Positions 1 through 6,854 of a stretch of 7,913 nucleotides of DNA are shown here, piece after piece. How positions within the stretch are numbered: position 1 is the first letter of the stretch; each line of letters starts with the position of its first letter. The notes below the pieces were generated by a model, which was given only the letters and a program-made list of their open reading frames with translations, had not been told where the DNA came from and did no database searches. Source of the DNA: an uncultured Clostridia bacterium (lineage in GTDB: Bacteria; Bacillota_A; Clostridia; Christensenellales; Aristaeellaceae); NCBI GenBank assembly GCA_946613955.1, contig CAMOGC010000074.1, positions 1 to 7,913 of the forward strand. The letters run 5' to 3'. A program made the translations under genes and the position numbers.

Positions 1-1301
1 CGCCCGCGATGACGCCGGCCGTGGAGACGGCGGCGGCCACGGCCACCCCCGCGGAGGCGGGGACGCGGAGCACGGTTTCCGCCCGTCCCCTTTCGGAGAT
101 TCTGAAAACCCAGGCGCCGGTTTTTGACCTTCGGGAGACGCCGACCCCGACGAAAACGCCGAAGCCGACCAAGACCCCGAAGCCGACGAAAACCCCCAAA
201 CCCACCCCGACGCCGACGCCCGTGCCGACCCCGACGCTTCCTCCCACGCCCACGCCCGTGCCCACGCCCCGGCCGCCGGCCGCGGCCACGGTGCGCCTTA
301 CCTTTACCGGGGACGTGACATTGGGCAGCGAGGAGATGAACAAGAACAAGAAGGACTCCTTCAACGGCTACGCCGAGCGGGAGGGGTACGGATGGTTCTT
401 CCGGAACATGCGGGACATGTTTAGCTCCGACGATCTGACGGTGGTCAATCTGGAGGGGGTGCTCAGCGACAGCGAGTTCCAGGAGGACAAAACCAAGACC
501 TTCCGCTTCCGGGGGCCGGTGGATTACGCGAAGATCCTGACCCAGAGCGGCATCGAGGCCTGCGCCATTTCCAACAACCATATTTACGACTTCGGCAAGC
601 AGGGCTACAGCAGCACCAAGGCGGCCCTTTCCGCCAACGGGATCCTCTTTTGCGGCATGAAGGATTACTTCGTTTTTGAAAAGGACGGAGCGAAAATCGC
701 CTTCTTCGCCCTGAGCAATAAATTCGTGACGAAGGAAAACAAGGAATTCGTCCAGTCGACCATCGCCCGGCTCCGGGCGGAGGAGGGCGTGGGAGCCGTT
801 GTGGTCTGTTTCCATTCCGGCCAGGAATACTCCCCCCACCGGCGCGACCGGGATCAGGAGACCTACGCGAAGATGGCCGTTCAGGACTGGGGCGCGGATC
901 TGGTCATCATGCATCATCCCCACGTGCTGCAGGGAATCGATATCATCAACAACCGCTATGTGTTCTATTCCCTGGGCAATTTCTGCTTCGGGGGGAACAT
1001 GGAGATCCGGGGACAGACGAAAAACCCGAAGATCCGGGGCCTGGAAAGCATGGTGGTTCAGGTGGACATGGAATTCTCCGCCGACGGGCAGTACCTGGGC
1101 CAGCAGGCCCGCTTCTATCCGGCCTACATTTCCTCCTCGGCGACGAAGGTCGGGGATCCCAACGATTTCCAGCCGAAATTCGTGACCGGGGCGGAAGCCG
1201 CGGGCGTGGTGGAGGCGGTGCAGCGGGACACGAAATTCGACCTGGGGCTGATGAACGAGGAAGAAGGATGCGTGGAGCTGCGCTATCTGGCGAAGCCCTG
1301 A
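1..1301 (+). CDS. CapA-family (poly-gamma-glutamate synthesis type) metallophosphatase-fold protein, 5' end missing
   Basis: The CapA family has a calcineurin-like metallophosphatase fold. Its founding members take part in poly-gamma-glutamate capsule production, but many homologues have no proven substrate. Counting from the first in-window ATG (base 9), the domain spans about residues 93-425. It shows TGDV (D102), NLEG (N147, E149), a SNNHIYDFG motif (N189, N190, H191, D194), HSGQEY (H269), MHHPHVLQ (H302, H303, H305) and YSLGNF (N324), in family order. Residues 44-90 are a Thr/Pro/Lys linker. No signal peptide or membrane anchor follows base 9, and the frame stays open to the window edge, so the true start and an N-terminal anchor probably lie upstream. 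An extracellular, anchored protein is inferred from the linker. The next gene begins 156 bases after the TGA stop. The family is clear; capsule synthesis is not shown, since no capB or capC is visible. Confidence 0.87.
   Translation, partial: PAMTPAVETAAATATPAEAGTRSTVSARPLSEILKTQAPVFDLRETPTPTKTPKPTKTPKPTKTPKPTPTPTPVPTPTLPPTPTPVPTPRPPAAATVRLTFTGDVTLGSEEMNKNKKDSFNGYAEREGYGWFFRNMRDMFSSDDLTVVNLEGVLSDSEFQEDKTKTFRFRGPVDYAKILTQSGIEACAISNNHIYDFGKQGYSSTKAALSANGILFCGMKDYFVFEKDGAKIAFFALSNKFVTKENKEFVQSTIARLRAEEGVGAVVVCFHSGQEYSPHRRDRDQETYAKMAVQDWGADLVIMHHPHVLQGIDIINNRYVFYSLGNFCFGGNMEIRGQTKNPKIRGLESMVVQVDMEFSADGQYLGQQARFYPAYISSSATKVGDPNDFQPKFVTGAEAAGVVEAVQRDTKFDLGLMNEEEGCVELRYLAKP
141..278 (+). repeat. Thr/Pro/Lys low-complexity linker with 18-bp tandem repeat
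   Basis: Within the CapA-like gene, residues 45-90 are almost only Thr, Pro, Lys and Val. Three consecutive 18-bp units at 150-203 encode TKTPKP each time, with synonymous differences between units. A Pro-Thr/Pro-Val stretch follows, up to the start of the enzyme domain. Such linkers usually act as extended spacers that hold a catalytic domain away from the membrane through the cell wall. The synonymous drift suggests the protein repeat is maintained rather than freshly duplicated. Confidence 0.85.
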
Positions 1302-1316
1302 CAGCCGCGAGCCCGG

Positions 1317-1396
1317 GGCCCGGCGCGGGAGAGAAGGCCAGGCCTGCGGATGCGATGCGAGGAGTGGCGCGGCTGCGGCCCGGCGCGGGAGAGAAG
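1317..1396. repeat. 20-bp exact direct repeat, 60-bp period, in the capA-lgt gap
   Basis: The sequence ggcccggcgcgggagagaag occurs at 1317-1336 and again, identically, at 1377-1396. A shorter shared word, tgcggatg, follows each copy (1345-1352 and 1410-1417), at a slightly different offset. A partial match to the left edge (gggcccgg) occurs at 1316-1323 and again at 1421-1428. The block looks like a degenerate tandem duplication filling most of this 156-base gap. No gene in the gap is convincing, and no function can be read from the sequence. Confidence 0.85.
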
Positions 1397-1404
1397 ATCT
1401 CCCG
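1386..1404 (+). other. Hairpin (7-bp stem, 5-nt loop) upstream of the Lgt-like gene
   Basis: Bases 1386-1392 (cgggaga) pair perfectly with 1398-1404 (tctcccg) around the loop gaaga. No T-run follows, so this is not a standard intrinsic terminator. The left arm lies in the second copy of the 20-bp repeat. The same arm exists in the first copy (1326-1332), so either copy could pair with the single right arm. A role in RNA structure or processing is possible but unproven. Confidence 0.5.
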
Positions 1405-1445
1405 GCGTTTGCGGATGGCAGGGCCCGGACTCCGGAAAGTAGAAC

Positions 1446-1454
1446 GAAGGAAGG
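1446..1454 (+). promoter_or_regulatory. Ribosome binding site of the Lgt-like gene
   Basis: The purine stretch gaaggaagg precedes two adjacent ATG codons at 1458 and 1461. From its last base the spacing is 3 nt to the first ATG and 6 nt to the second; from the inner aagg (1447-1450) the spacing to the first is 7 nt. Both starts are plausible and differ by one Met, so the protein is little affected. Confidence 0.6.
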
Positions 1455-1457
1455 ATA

Positions 1458-2429
1458 ATGATGGAAAATCCCATTCTGATTGACTTTTTCGGGCGGCAGG
1501 TCAGCCCTTACGCCCTGTTTATTCTGGCGGGGGCCGTGGGGGCGCTGGGCGTGTTCTGCTTCCAGGCCCGGAAGCTGAAGCCCCTGTCGATTCTCCTGAC
1601 GGTGGCGCTGGGAATTCCGCTGGGGCTGCTGGGGGCGCGGGCGTTTTACGTGCTGGCCCGCTTCAGCCTTTTTGAGGAAATCGGCTTCGACCACTTTTTC
1701 CGCACGAACGACGAGGAGCTGCGGATGTGGGGCGCGGCCAAGGGCGCCGCGTTCTGGGGCACGGTGGGCGGCGTGGCCCTGGCGGCCCTGATCGCGGGGA
1801 AGATCAGCGGCGAAAAGACCCGGAACCTGCTGGACGCCCTGGCGGCGCCGGCGGCGCTGGGCATCGCCCTGAGCCGGTTCGGCGAATTCTCCATCGGGGA
1901 GGGCATCGGCCCGGACGTGACCCCGGAAAGCCTGTGGTTTTTCCCGATCGCGGTGGTCAACGAATGGCAGGAATGGAAATACGCGGTGTTCCTGCTGGAG
2001 GGGATCGTCGGGCTGATCATCTTCGTGATCCTTCTGACGGAGGGACAGAAATATCATGAGGGTTACCGGGCCCGGATGTTCCTGATCCTCTACAGCGCCA
2101 CCCAGATTCTGCTGGAGAGCCTGCGGCGGGACAACTTCCTGCGGTGGCTGTTTGTGCGGGTCAGCCAGGTAACGGCGGCGGTGGTGCTGCTGGGGCTGAT
2201 CGTCTTCGGCATTCTGCGCTGGGCCAAAAAGCCGGAGGCGGAGCGGATGAGCCAGGGCCGGATCATCCTCTGGAGCGTCCTGTTCCTGCTGGCCGCCGGG
2301 GGCATGGTCTGGCTGGAATTCGCGGTGGACAAGAGCGCGGATCTGTCCGTGGCGGCGGCTTACCTGCTGGAGGCCGGATGCTGCGCGATTCTGGGCGTGA
2401 GCAGCTGGCAGATCGCCATGAAGAACTGA
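1458..2429 (+). CDS. Lgt-superfamily (prolipoprotein diacylglyceryl transferase-like) membrane protein, divergent active site
   Basis: Canonical Lgt moves diacylglyceryl from phosphatidylglycerol to the lipobox cysteine of prolipoproteins in the cytoplasmic membrane. This 323-residue protein keeps the Lgt layout: Y18 in the first helix (equivalent to E. coli Y26), GAR at 59-61, a Gly-rich helix at 94-114, D126 to R140, then RFGEFSIGEGIG at 140-151 with equivalents of R143, E151 and G154, E181, and E220/R223 near the C-terminal signature. Several signature positions differ: W100 replaces the motif His (H103), E143 replaces Asn146, Q216 replaces Arg239, and the His-Pro before the LYE motif is Tyr-Ala (175-176). 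About nine hydrophobic segments are visible, against seven in typical Lgt, with two extra at roughly 268-290 and 298-316. Membership of the superfamily is well supported. Classical Lgt activity is doubtful, so no symbol is given. lspA, for the next lipoprotein step, lies about 4.4 kb downstream. Confidence 0.75.
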   Translation: MMENPILIDFFGRQVSPYALFILAGAVGALGVFCFQARKLKPLSILLTVALGIPLGLLGARAFYVLARFSLFEEIGFDHFFRTNDEELRMWGAAKGAAFWGTVGGVALAALIAGKISGEKTRNLLDALAAPAALGIALSRFGEFSIGEGIGPDVTPESLWFFPIAVVNEWQEWKYAVFLLEGIVGLIIFVILLTEGQKYHEGYRARMFLILYSATQILLESLRRDNFLRWLFVRVSQVTAAVVLLGLIVFGILRWAKKPEAERMSQGRIILWSVLFLLAAGGMVWLEFAVDKSADLSVAAAYLLEAGCCAILGVSSWQIAMKN

Positions 2430-2431
2430 GG

Positions 2432-2483
2432 GGCGTCTCCGCCGCCGGAGAACGGTGATCGCGCCGCCCGCGCCGGAGACGCC
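2432..2483 (+). other. Intergenic inverted repeat with an alternative small hairpin
   Basis: Bases 2432-2441 (ggcgtctccg) are perfectly complementary to 2474-2483 (cggagacgcc). The left arm contains ctccg (2437-2441), which can instead pair with cggag at 2446-2450 around the loop ccgc. The two folds exclude each other. The right arm is followed by ttcaggtgag rather than a T-run, so it is not an ordinary terminator. The structure ends just before the likely pth ribosome binding site. Confidence 0.5.
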
Positions 2484-2504
2484 TTCAGGTGAGAAAGAGC
2501 GGAA

Positions 2505-3119
2505 ATGGAAAAGGAAGTATTTCTGATCGTCGGGCTGGGCAATCCCGGGGCGGAATACGCCCATACCCGGCATAACGCGGGGTTTGACACCCTGGAGCGG
2601 GTGGCGGAGCATTACGGGGTGACCTCCTGGAAAAGGCGGGCGAAGGGCCTGGCCGCGGAAATCACCCGGGGGGACAAGAAGATCGTCCTCTGCCAGCCCC
2701 AGACCTATATGAACGCCAGCGGGGAATGCGTGGCGGAAATGATGCGGTGGTACCACTGCCCGCCGGAGCGGCTGCTGGTACTCTATGACGATATCGACCT
2801 GCCCCCGGGCAAGGTGCGGGTGAGACGAAACGGCGGGCCGGGCACCCATAACGGCATGCGGAGCATCGTCGGGCAGCTGGGCCACAGCGAGTTCCCCCGG
2901 GTCCGGATCGGAACGGGCGACCGGCCGGCGGGGGGCGACCTGGTCAGCTGGGTGCTGGGCCGGTGCGCCCCGGAGGAGCAGCCGGCGATGGACGCGGCCT
3001 TCGAGCTGGGGGCCGCCTGCGCGGCGGACTGGGTGGAAAACGGCATCGACCACGCCATGCAGATGGGCAACCGGCCGCCGAAGGCGGAAGCCGTGAAAAA
3101 AGAGACGGACGGGGCCTGA
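2505..3119 (+). CDS. pth: Peptidyl-tRNA hydrolase (aminoacyl-tRNA hydrolase)
   Basis: Pth cleaves the ester bond of peptidyl-tRNAs released prematurely from ribosomes, recycling tRNA in the cytoplasm. At 204 residues it has normal family length with all signatures. VGLGNPG (9-15) includes N13; TRHNAGF (21-27) carries the catalytic H23 (E. coli H20); QPQTYMNASG (64-73) carries N70; YDDIDLPPGKVR (94-105) carries the Asp pair D95/D96; GGPGTHNG (110-117) carries N116; and FPRVRIGTGDRP closes the core. The C-terminal tail is short and basic-acidic. The ATG is preceded by aggtgag (2487-2493), a fair ribosome binding site with 11 nt of spacing. The start is fixed by the conserved FLIVGLGNPG N-terminus. 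mfd follows, an arrangement common in Firmicutes (for example Bacillus spoVC with mfd). Confidence 0.97.
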   Translation: MEKEVFLIVGLGNPGAEYAHTRHNAGFDTLERVAEHYGVTSWKRRAKGLAAEITRGDKKIVLCQPQTYMNASGECVAEMMRWYHCPPERLLVLYDDIDLPPGKVRVRRNGGPGTHNGMRSIVGQLGHSEFPRVRIGTGDRPAGGDLVSWVLGRCAPEEQPAMDAAFELGAACAADWVENGIDHAMQMGNRPPKAEAVKKETDGA

Positions 3120-3173
3120 GCTCCGAAGCGGGAACCGTCAGGGAGCCGCGGACCTCCGGCCGCTGCCCGGAAT

Positions 3174-3192
3174 CGCCGGGGAGCGCCCGGCG
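3174..3192 (+). other. GC-rich hairpin in the pth-mfd gap
   Basis: Bases 3174-3180 (cgccggg) pair perfectly with 3186-3192 (cccggcg) around the loop gagcg, and a t-g wobble could extend the stem. No T-run follows. The rest of the 123-base gap (3120-3242) shows no clear promoter or gene. The mfd ribosome binding site (gaagagg, 3233-3239) lies very close to the ATG. In DNA this GC-rich, such a stem may be chance. Confidence 0.4.
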
Positions 3193-3242
3193 GATGATGG
3201 CGGACCGGGCCGGAGGGAACAGGCGGAAACAAGAAGAGGAAA

Positions 3243-6200
3243 ATGAGATTACTGGATATGATCCCCCTCCCGGGATGGGAAAAAGCGCTTTCGGCACGGC
3301 CGGGGGCGCCTGTTGTTGTGTCCGGCGCCAATCAGGCGCTGGCGGCGGCCGCGGCGGCGAAGTCCGCGGAGAGCGGCCGGCGGGTGCTGCTGATCGCGGA
3401 GCACGATCTGAAAGCCTCCCGCCTGGCGGACGACGTCCGCCAGATGACGGGAAAGGACTGCCCCTTCCTGCCGGGCGGGGAAATTGACCTGACCCGGGCG
3501 GCGGGCAGCCTGGAAAGCAGCTGGCGCCGGCTGGAGGCGCTTTCGGCCGTCTGCGGGGGCGGGGAGCGGATCCTCTGCGCCAGCGCCGAGGCCCTGATCC
3601 AGCGCATGGGCCCGCCGGAGCATTTTATCCGGGCGAGCCTGACCCTGCGGCCGGGAGACCGCGCGCCCCTGGGAGAACTGACGGACCGGCTGACCCGGAT
3701 GGGGTACGAGCGGGTCGGCATGGTGGAGGGCAAGGGCCAGTTCGCCCTGCGGGGGGCCATTCTGGACGTGTATCCCCCGGCGGGCAAGGACGGGATCCGG
3801 GTCGAGTTCTTCGACGACGAGGTGGATTCCCTCCGCACCTTCGACTGCATCAGCCAGCGGAGCCAGGACCGGGTATCCGAAATCCGGATTACCCCGGCCT
3901 GCGAGGCGCTGCTGTCCCCGGAGGAAGCCGCGGACGCGGCGGAGCGGATGCGGGCGGCGATCAGGAACCGATCCGGATCTACGGGCGCATCCCTTCTGAT
4001 GGAGGGGCTGCCGCCCCTGCCGGAGGACGAGGAGGACGACGCGGCCTATTTCGACGCCGCCCTGGCGCCCAAGGCGAGGGAGGCGGCCTGGAAGGAAAGG
4101 GAAAGGACGGAAATGGACCGGCGGCGGGACCGGCTGCTGGCCGACGCGGACACCCTGGCGGGGGGCGTGCCCTTCCGGCGGATGCGCGGCTGGATCAGCG
4201 TGCTGACGGATCGGACGGCGGGCCTGACCGACTGGTTCCGGCCGGATCTGGTCATCCTCTGGGAGCCGGACCGGATCCGGACCCGGGCGGAGGAGCGGCT
4301 GAAGGGATTCCTGGAGGACCTGACCAGCGCGGTCGCCCGGGGGGAGGCGGTGCCGGAGCAGGAAAGCCTGCTGGCGCCCTGGGACCGGGTGATGAAGACG
4401 CTGGAAGCCTTTCCCACGGCGGCCATGACCGGGGTGCTGCTGGGGCTGGGCGGACTGAAGCCGGCGGATACCCTTGATCTGAAGGCAACGAGCCCCGCCG
4501 GATACCAGAGCCAGATCCGGGCGCTGAAAAACGACCTGGCCGAATGGCGCGCCAAGGGCTGGCGGGTGCTTCTGCTCAGCGGGGGCGAGGCCAGGGGCCG
4601 GCGGCTGCGGGACAACCTGGCGGAGCTGGAGGAGCCGGCGGTTTATCTGGAAAAGGAAGGCGATTCCCTGCCGGAGGGCCGGGCGGCGGTGCTGCCCATG
4701 ACCCTGAGCCGGGGCATCCTGATGCCGGAGGAACACTTCGCCCTGATCAGCGACGCGGACATCTGGGGCGAGGGATACCGGAAAAGCAAGAGCCGGAAGA
4801 GCGCCGGCGAGCGGATCTCCACCTTCACGGATCTGAAGGTGGGGGATTATGTGGTCCACGAGGATCACGGCGTCGGCATCTATCAGGGAATCACCCGGCT
4901 CCAGAGCGAGGGCACCTGGCGGGACTATCTGCTGATCCGCTACAACGGCAGCGACAAGCTCTATGTCCCCGTGGAACAGCTGGAGCGGGTGCAGCGCTAT
5001 ATCGGCAACCCGAACCAGCCCCCGAAGCTGAACTCCCTGGGGGGCGGGGAATGGGCCCGCCAGAAGGGGAAAGTCCGGGAGGGGCTGAAAACCCTGGCCT
5101 TTGATCTGAAAAAGCTCTATGCCGAGCGGAGCCAGCGAACCGGCTTCGCCTTCAGCCCGGAAAGCCCCTGGCAGCGGGAATTCGAGGACGAGTTTCCCTG
5201 GGAGCTGACCCCCGACCAGAAGGAAAGCGTCCGGGAAATCACGGCCGACATGGAGAGCGACCGGAACATGGACCGGCTGCTGTGCGGCGACGTGGGCTAC
5301 GGGAAAACCGAGGTCAGCCTGCGGGCGGCCTTCAAGGCGCTCAACGACAACAAGCAGGTGGCGCTGCTGGCGCCGACGACGATCCTGGTGCAGCAGCATT
5401 ACAATACCATCGTCAAGCGCTTCCACAATACCGGCGCCCGGATCGATTTCCTCAGCCGCTTCCGCACGGCGAAGGAGCAAAAGCAGGTGCTTTCGGATCT
5501 GGCGGCGGGGAAGATCGACATCATCATCGGCACCCACCGGCTGCTGGCCAAGGATGTGAAATTCAAGGATCTGGGGCTGCTGATCGTCGACGAGGAGCAG
5601 CGCTTCGGCGTCGCCCACAAGGAGGCCATCAAGAATCTGAAGCGGCAGGTGGACGTGCTGACCCTCAGCGCCACCCCCATTCCCCGGACGCTCCACATGA
5701 GCATGAGCGGCATCCGGGACATGAGCGTGCTGGAAACCCCGCCGGAGGAGCGGGTGCCGGTGCAGACGATGGTCATCGAATACTCCGACGCGGTCATCCG
5801 GGACGCGATCCTGCGGGAGCTGGGCCGGGGCGGGCAGGTGTATTTCCTCTACAACCGGGTCAAGTCTATCGAAAGCTTCTATAACCGGCTGCGGACCCTG
5901 GTGCCGGAGGCCCGGATCGGGGTGGCCCACGGGCAGATGCGGGAGCACGCCCTGGAGGACGTGATGATGGACTTTTACGCCGGCAGCTACGACGTGCTCC
6001 TGTGCACGACGATCATCGAAAGCGGGCTGGACGTGCCCAGCGCCAATACGCTGATCGTCTTTGACGCGGAACGCTTCGGCCTGAGCCAGCTGTATCAGCT
6101 GCGGGGCCGGGTCGGCCGCAGCAGCCGGCAGGCCTACGCCTATTTTACCGTCCGGACGGACCACATTCTCAGCGAAACCGCCCGGCAGCGGCTGGAGGCC

Positions 6201-6854
6201 ATCCGGGAGTTTACCGAGTTCGGCGCGGGCTTCCGCATCGCCATGCGGGATCTGGAAATCCGGGGGGCCGGAAACATCCTGGGTCCGGAGCAGCACGGGC
6301 ATCTGGCCACGGTGGGCTACGACATGTACTGCAAGCTGATCGAGGAGACCCTGCGGGAGGTGGGCGGCGGAGCGCCGCTGCGGGAGATGGAAACCCGGGT
6401 CGACCTCCGGGTGGACGCGTATCTGCCCGGGGACTATGTGGCCGATGAAAAGCAGCGAATGGAGATGTACAAGCGCATCGCCTCCATCGTAACCGACGCG
6501 GACCGCGCCGAGGTGGTGGACGAGATGATCGACCGCTACGGGGACGTGCCGGCGGTGGTGGAAACCCTGCTGGACGTGAGCCAGCTGCGGGCGCTGTGCA
6601 ATAAGCTGGGGATCAGCCAGGTCACGCGGACGAAGGAGGGCGCCTCCCTTCGGCTGGACGAAAGATATATTCCCGATCCGGTCCGGCTCTTCCAGGCGCT
6701 GACGGAAACCGACCGGCGGCTGACCTTCGCCGGCAGCCGGACCGGAAAGCCCTCCGTGGTGCTGAAATCCGCGGCCGGGGACCGGGAGCTGCTGTCGGAT
6801 CTGCTCCGGGTGATCCGGAAGCTGACGGAGAAGCTGGAAAAGGAGCCGGCATGA
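3243..6854 (+). CDS. mfd: Transcription-repair coupling factor (Mfd), ATP-dependent DNA translocase
   Basis: Mfd binds RNA polymerase stalled at DNA lesions, pushes it off using ATP, and recruits UvrA for nucleotide excision repair. The protein is 1203 residues, slightly longer than usual. The N-terminal part resembles UvrB domains without a working Walker A, including GQFALRGAILDVYPP and VEFFDDEVDSLRTFD at about 160-200. The RNA polymerase-interacting CarD-like domain is at about 528-590 (LKVGDYVVHEDHGVGIYQG). The RecG-like motor has Walker A GDVGYGKT (K688), the DEEQ box (783-786), SATP (809-812), TTIIESGLDVP (922-932) and motif VI RGRVGRS (954-960). The TRG motif follows at about 987-1020, including EFGAGFRIAMRDLEIRGAGN. 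Residues from about 1050 match the autoinhibitory C-terminal domain. The region at about 230-500 is the least recognisable. No frameshift is seen. The stop overlaps the lspA start (ATGA), implying translational coupling. Confidence 0.98.
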   Translation: MRLLDMIPLPGWEKALSARPGAPVVVSGANQALAAAAAAKSAESGRRVLLIAEHDLKASRLADDVRQMTGKDCPFLPGGEIDLTRAAGSLESSWRRLEALSAVCGGGERILCASAEALIQRMGPPEHFIRASLTLRPGDRAPLGELTDRLTRMGYERVGMVEGKGQFALRGAILDVYPPAGKDGIRVEFFDDEVDSLRTFDCISQRSQDRVSEIRITPACEALLSPEEAADAAERMRAAIRNRSGSTGASLLMEGLPPLPEDEEDDAAYFDAALAPKAREAAWKERERTEMDRRRDRLLADADTLAGGVPFRRMRGWISVLTDRTAGLTDWFRPDLVILWEPDRIRTRAEERLKGFLEDLTSAVARGEAVPEQESLLAPWDRVMKTLEAFPTAAMTGVLLGLGGLKPADTLDLKATSPAGYQSQIRALKNDLAEWRAKGWRVLLLSGGEARGRRLRDNLAELEEPAVYLEKEGDSLPEGRAAVLPMTLSRGILMPEEHFALISDADIWGEGYRKSKSRKSAGERISTFTDLKVGDYVVHEDHGVGIYQGITRLQSEGTWRDYLLIRYNGSDKLYVPVEQLERVQRYIGNPNQPPKLNSLGGGEWARQKGKVREGLKTLAFDLKKLYAERSQRTGFAFSPESPWQREFEDEFPWELTPDQKESVREITADMESDRNMDRLLCGDVGYGKTEVSLRAAFKALNDNKQVALLAPTTILVQQHYNTIVKRFHNTGARIDFLSRFRTAKEQKQVLSDLAAGKIDIIIGTHRLLAKDVKFKDLGLLIVDEEQRFGVAHKEAIKNLKRQVDVLTLSATPIPRTLHMSMSGIRDMSVLETPPEERVPVQTMVIEYSDAVIRDAILRELGRGGQVYFLYNRVKSIESFYNRLRTLVPEARIGVAHGQMREHALEDVMMDFYAGSYDVLLCTTIIESGLDVPSANTLIVFDAERFGLSQLYQLRGRVGRSSRQAYAYFTVRTDHILSETARQRLEAIREFTEFGAGFRIAMRDLEIRGAGNILGPEQHGHLATVGYDMYCKLIEETLREVGGGAPLREMETRVDLRVDAYLPGDYVADEKQRMEMYKRIASIVTDADRAEVVDEMIDRYGDVPAVVETLLDVSQLRALCNKLGISQVTRTKEGASLRLDERYIPDPVRLFQALTETDRRLTFAGSRTGKPSVVLKSAAGDRELLSDLLRVIRKLTEKLEKEPA

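Noticed and set aside
1268..1483. Small + strand open frame across the capA-lgt gap, containing PGAGEK twice
   Set aside because: It overlaps both neighbouring genes, and its repeated peptide simply reflects the 20-bp direct repeat (60 bp is a multiple of three). No good ribosome binding site was seen.
2432..2483. Intrinsic terminator after the Lgt-like gene
   Set aside because: The stem is strong but no T-run follows on the + strand, so only an inverted repeat is reported.
3249..6302. Antisense open frame of about 1017 codons opposite mfd
   Set aside because: It is opposite a full-length, motif-complete mfd. Its translation is dominated by Pro, Arg, Gln, His and Ala with no recognisable family, as expected from the complement of GC-rich codons.
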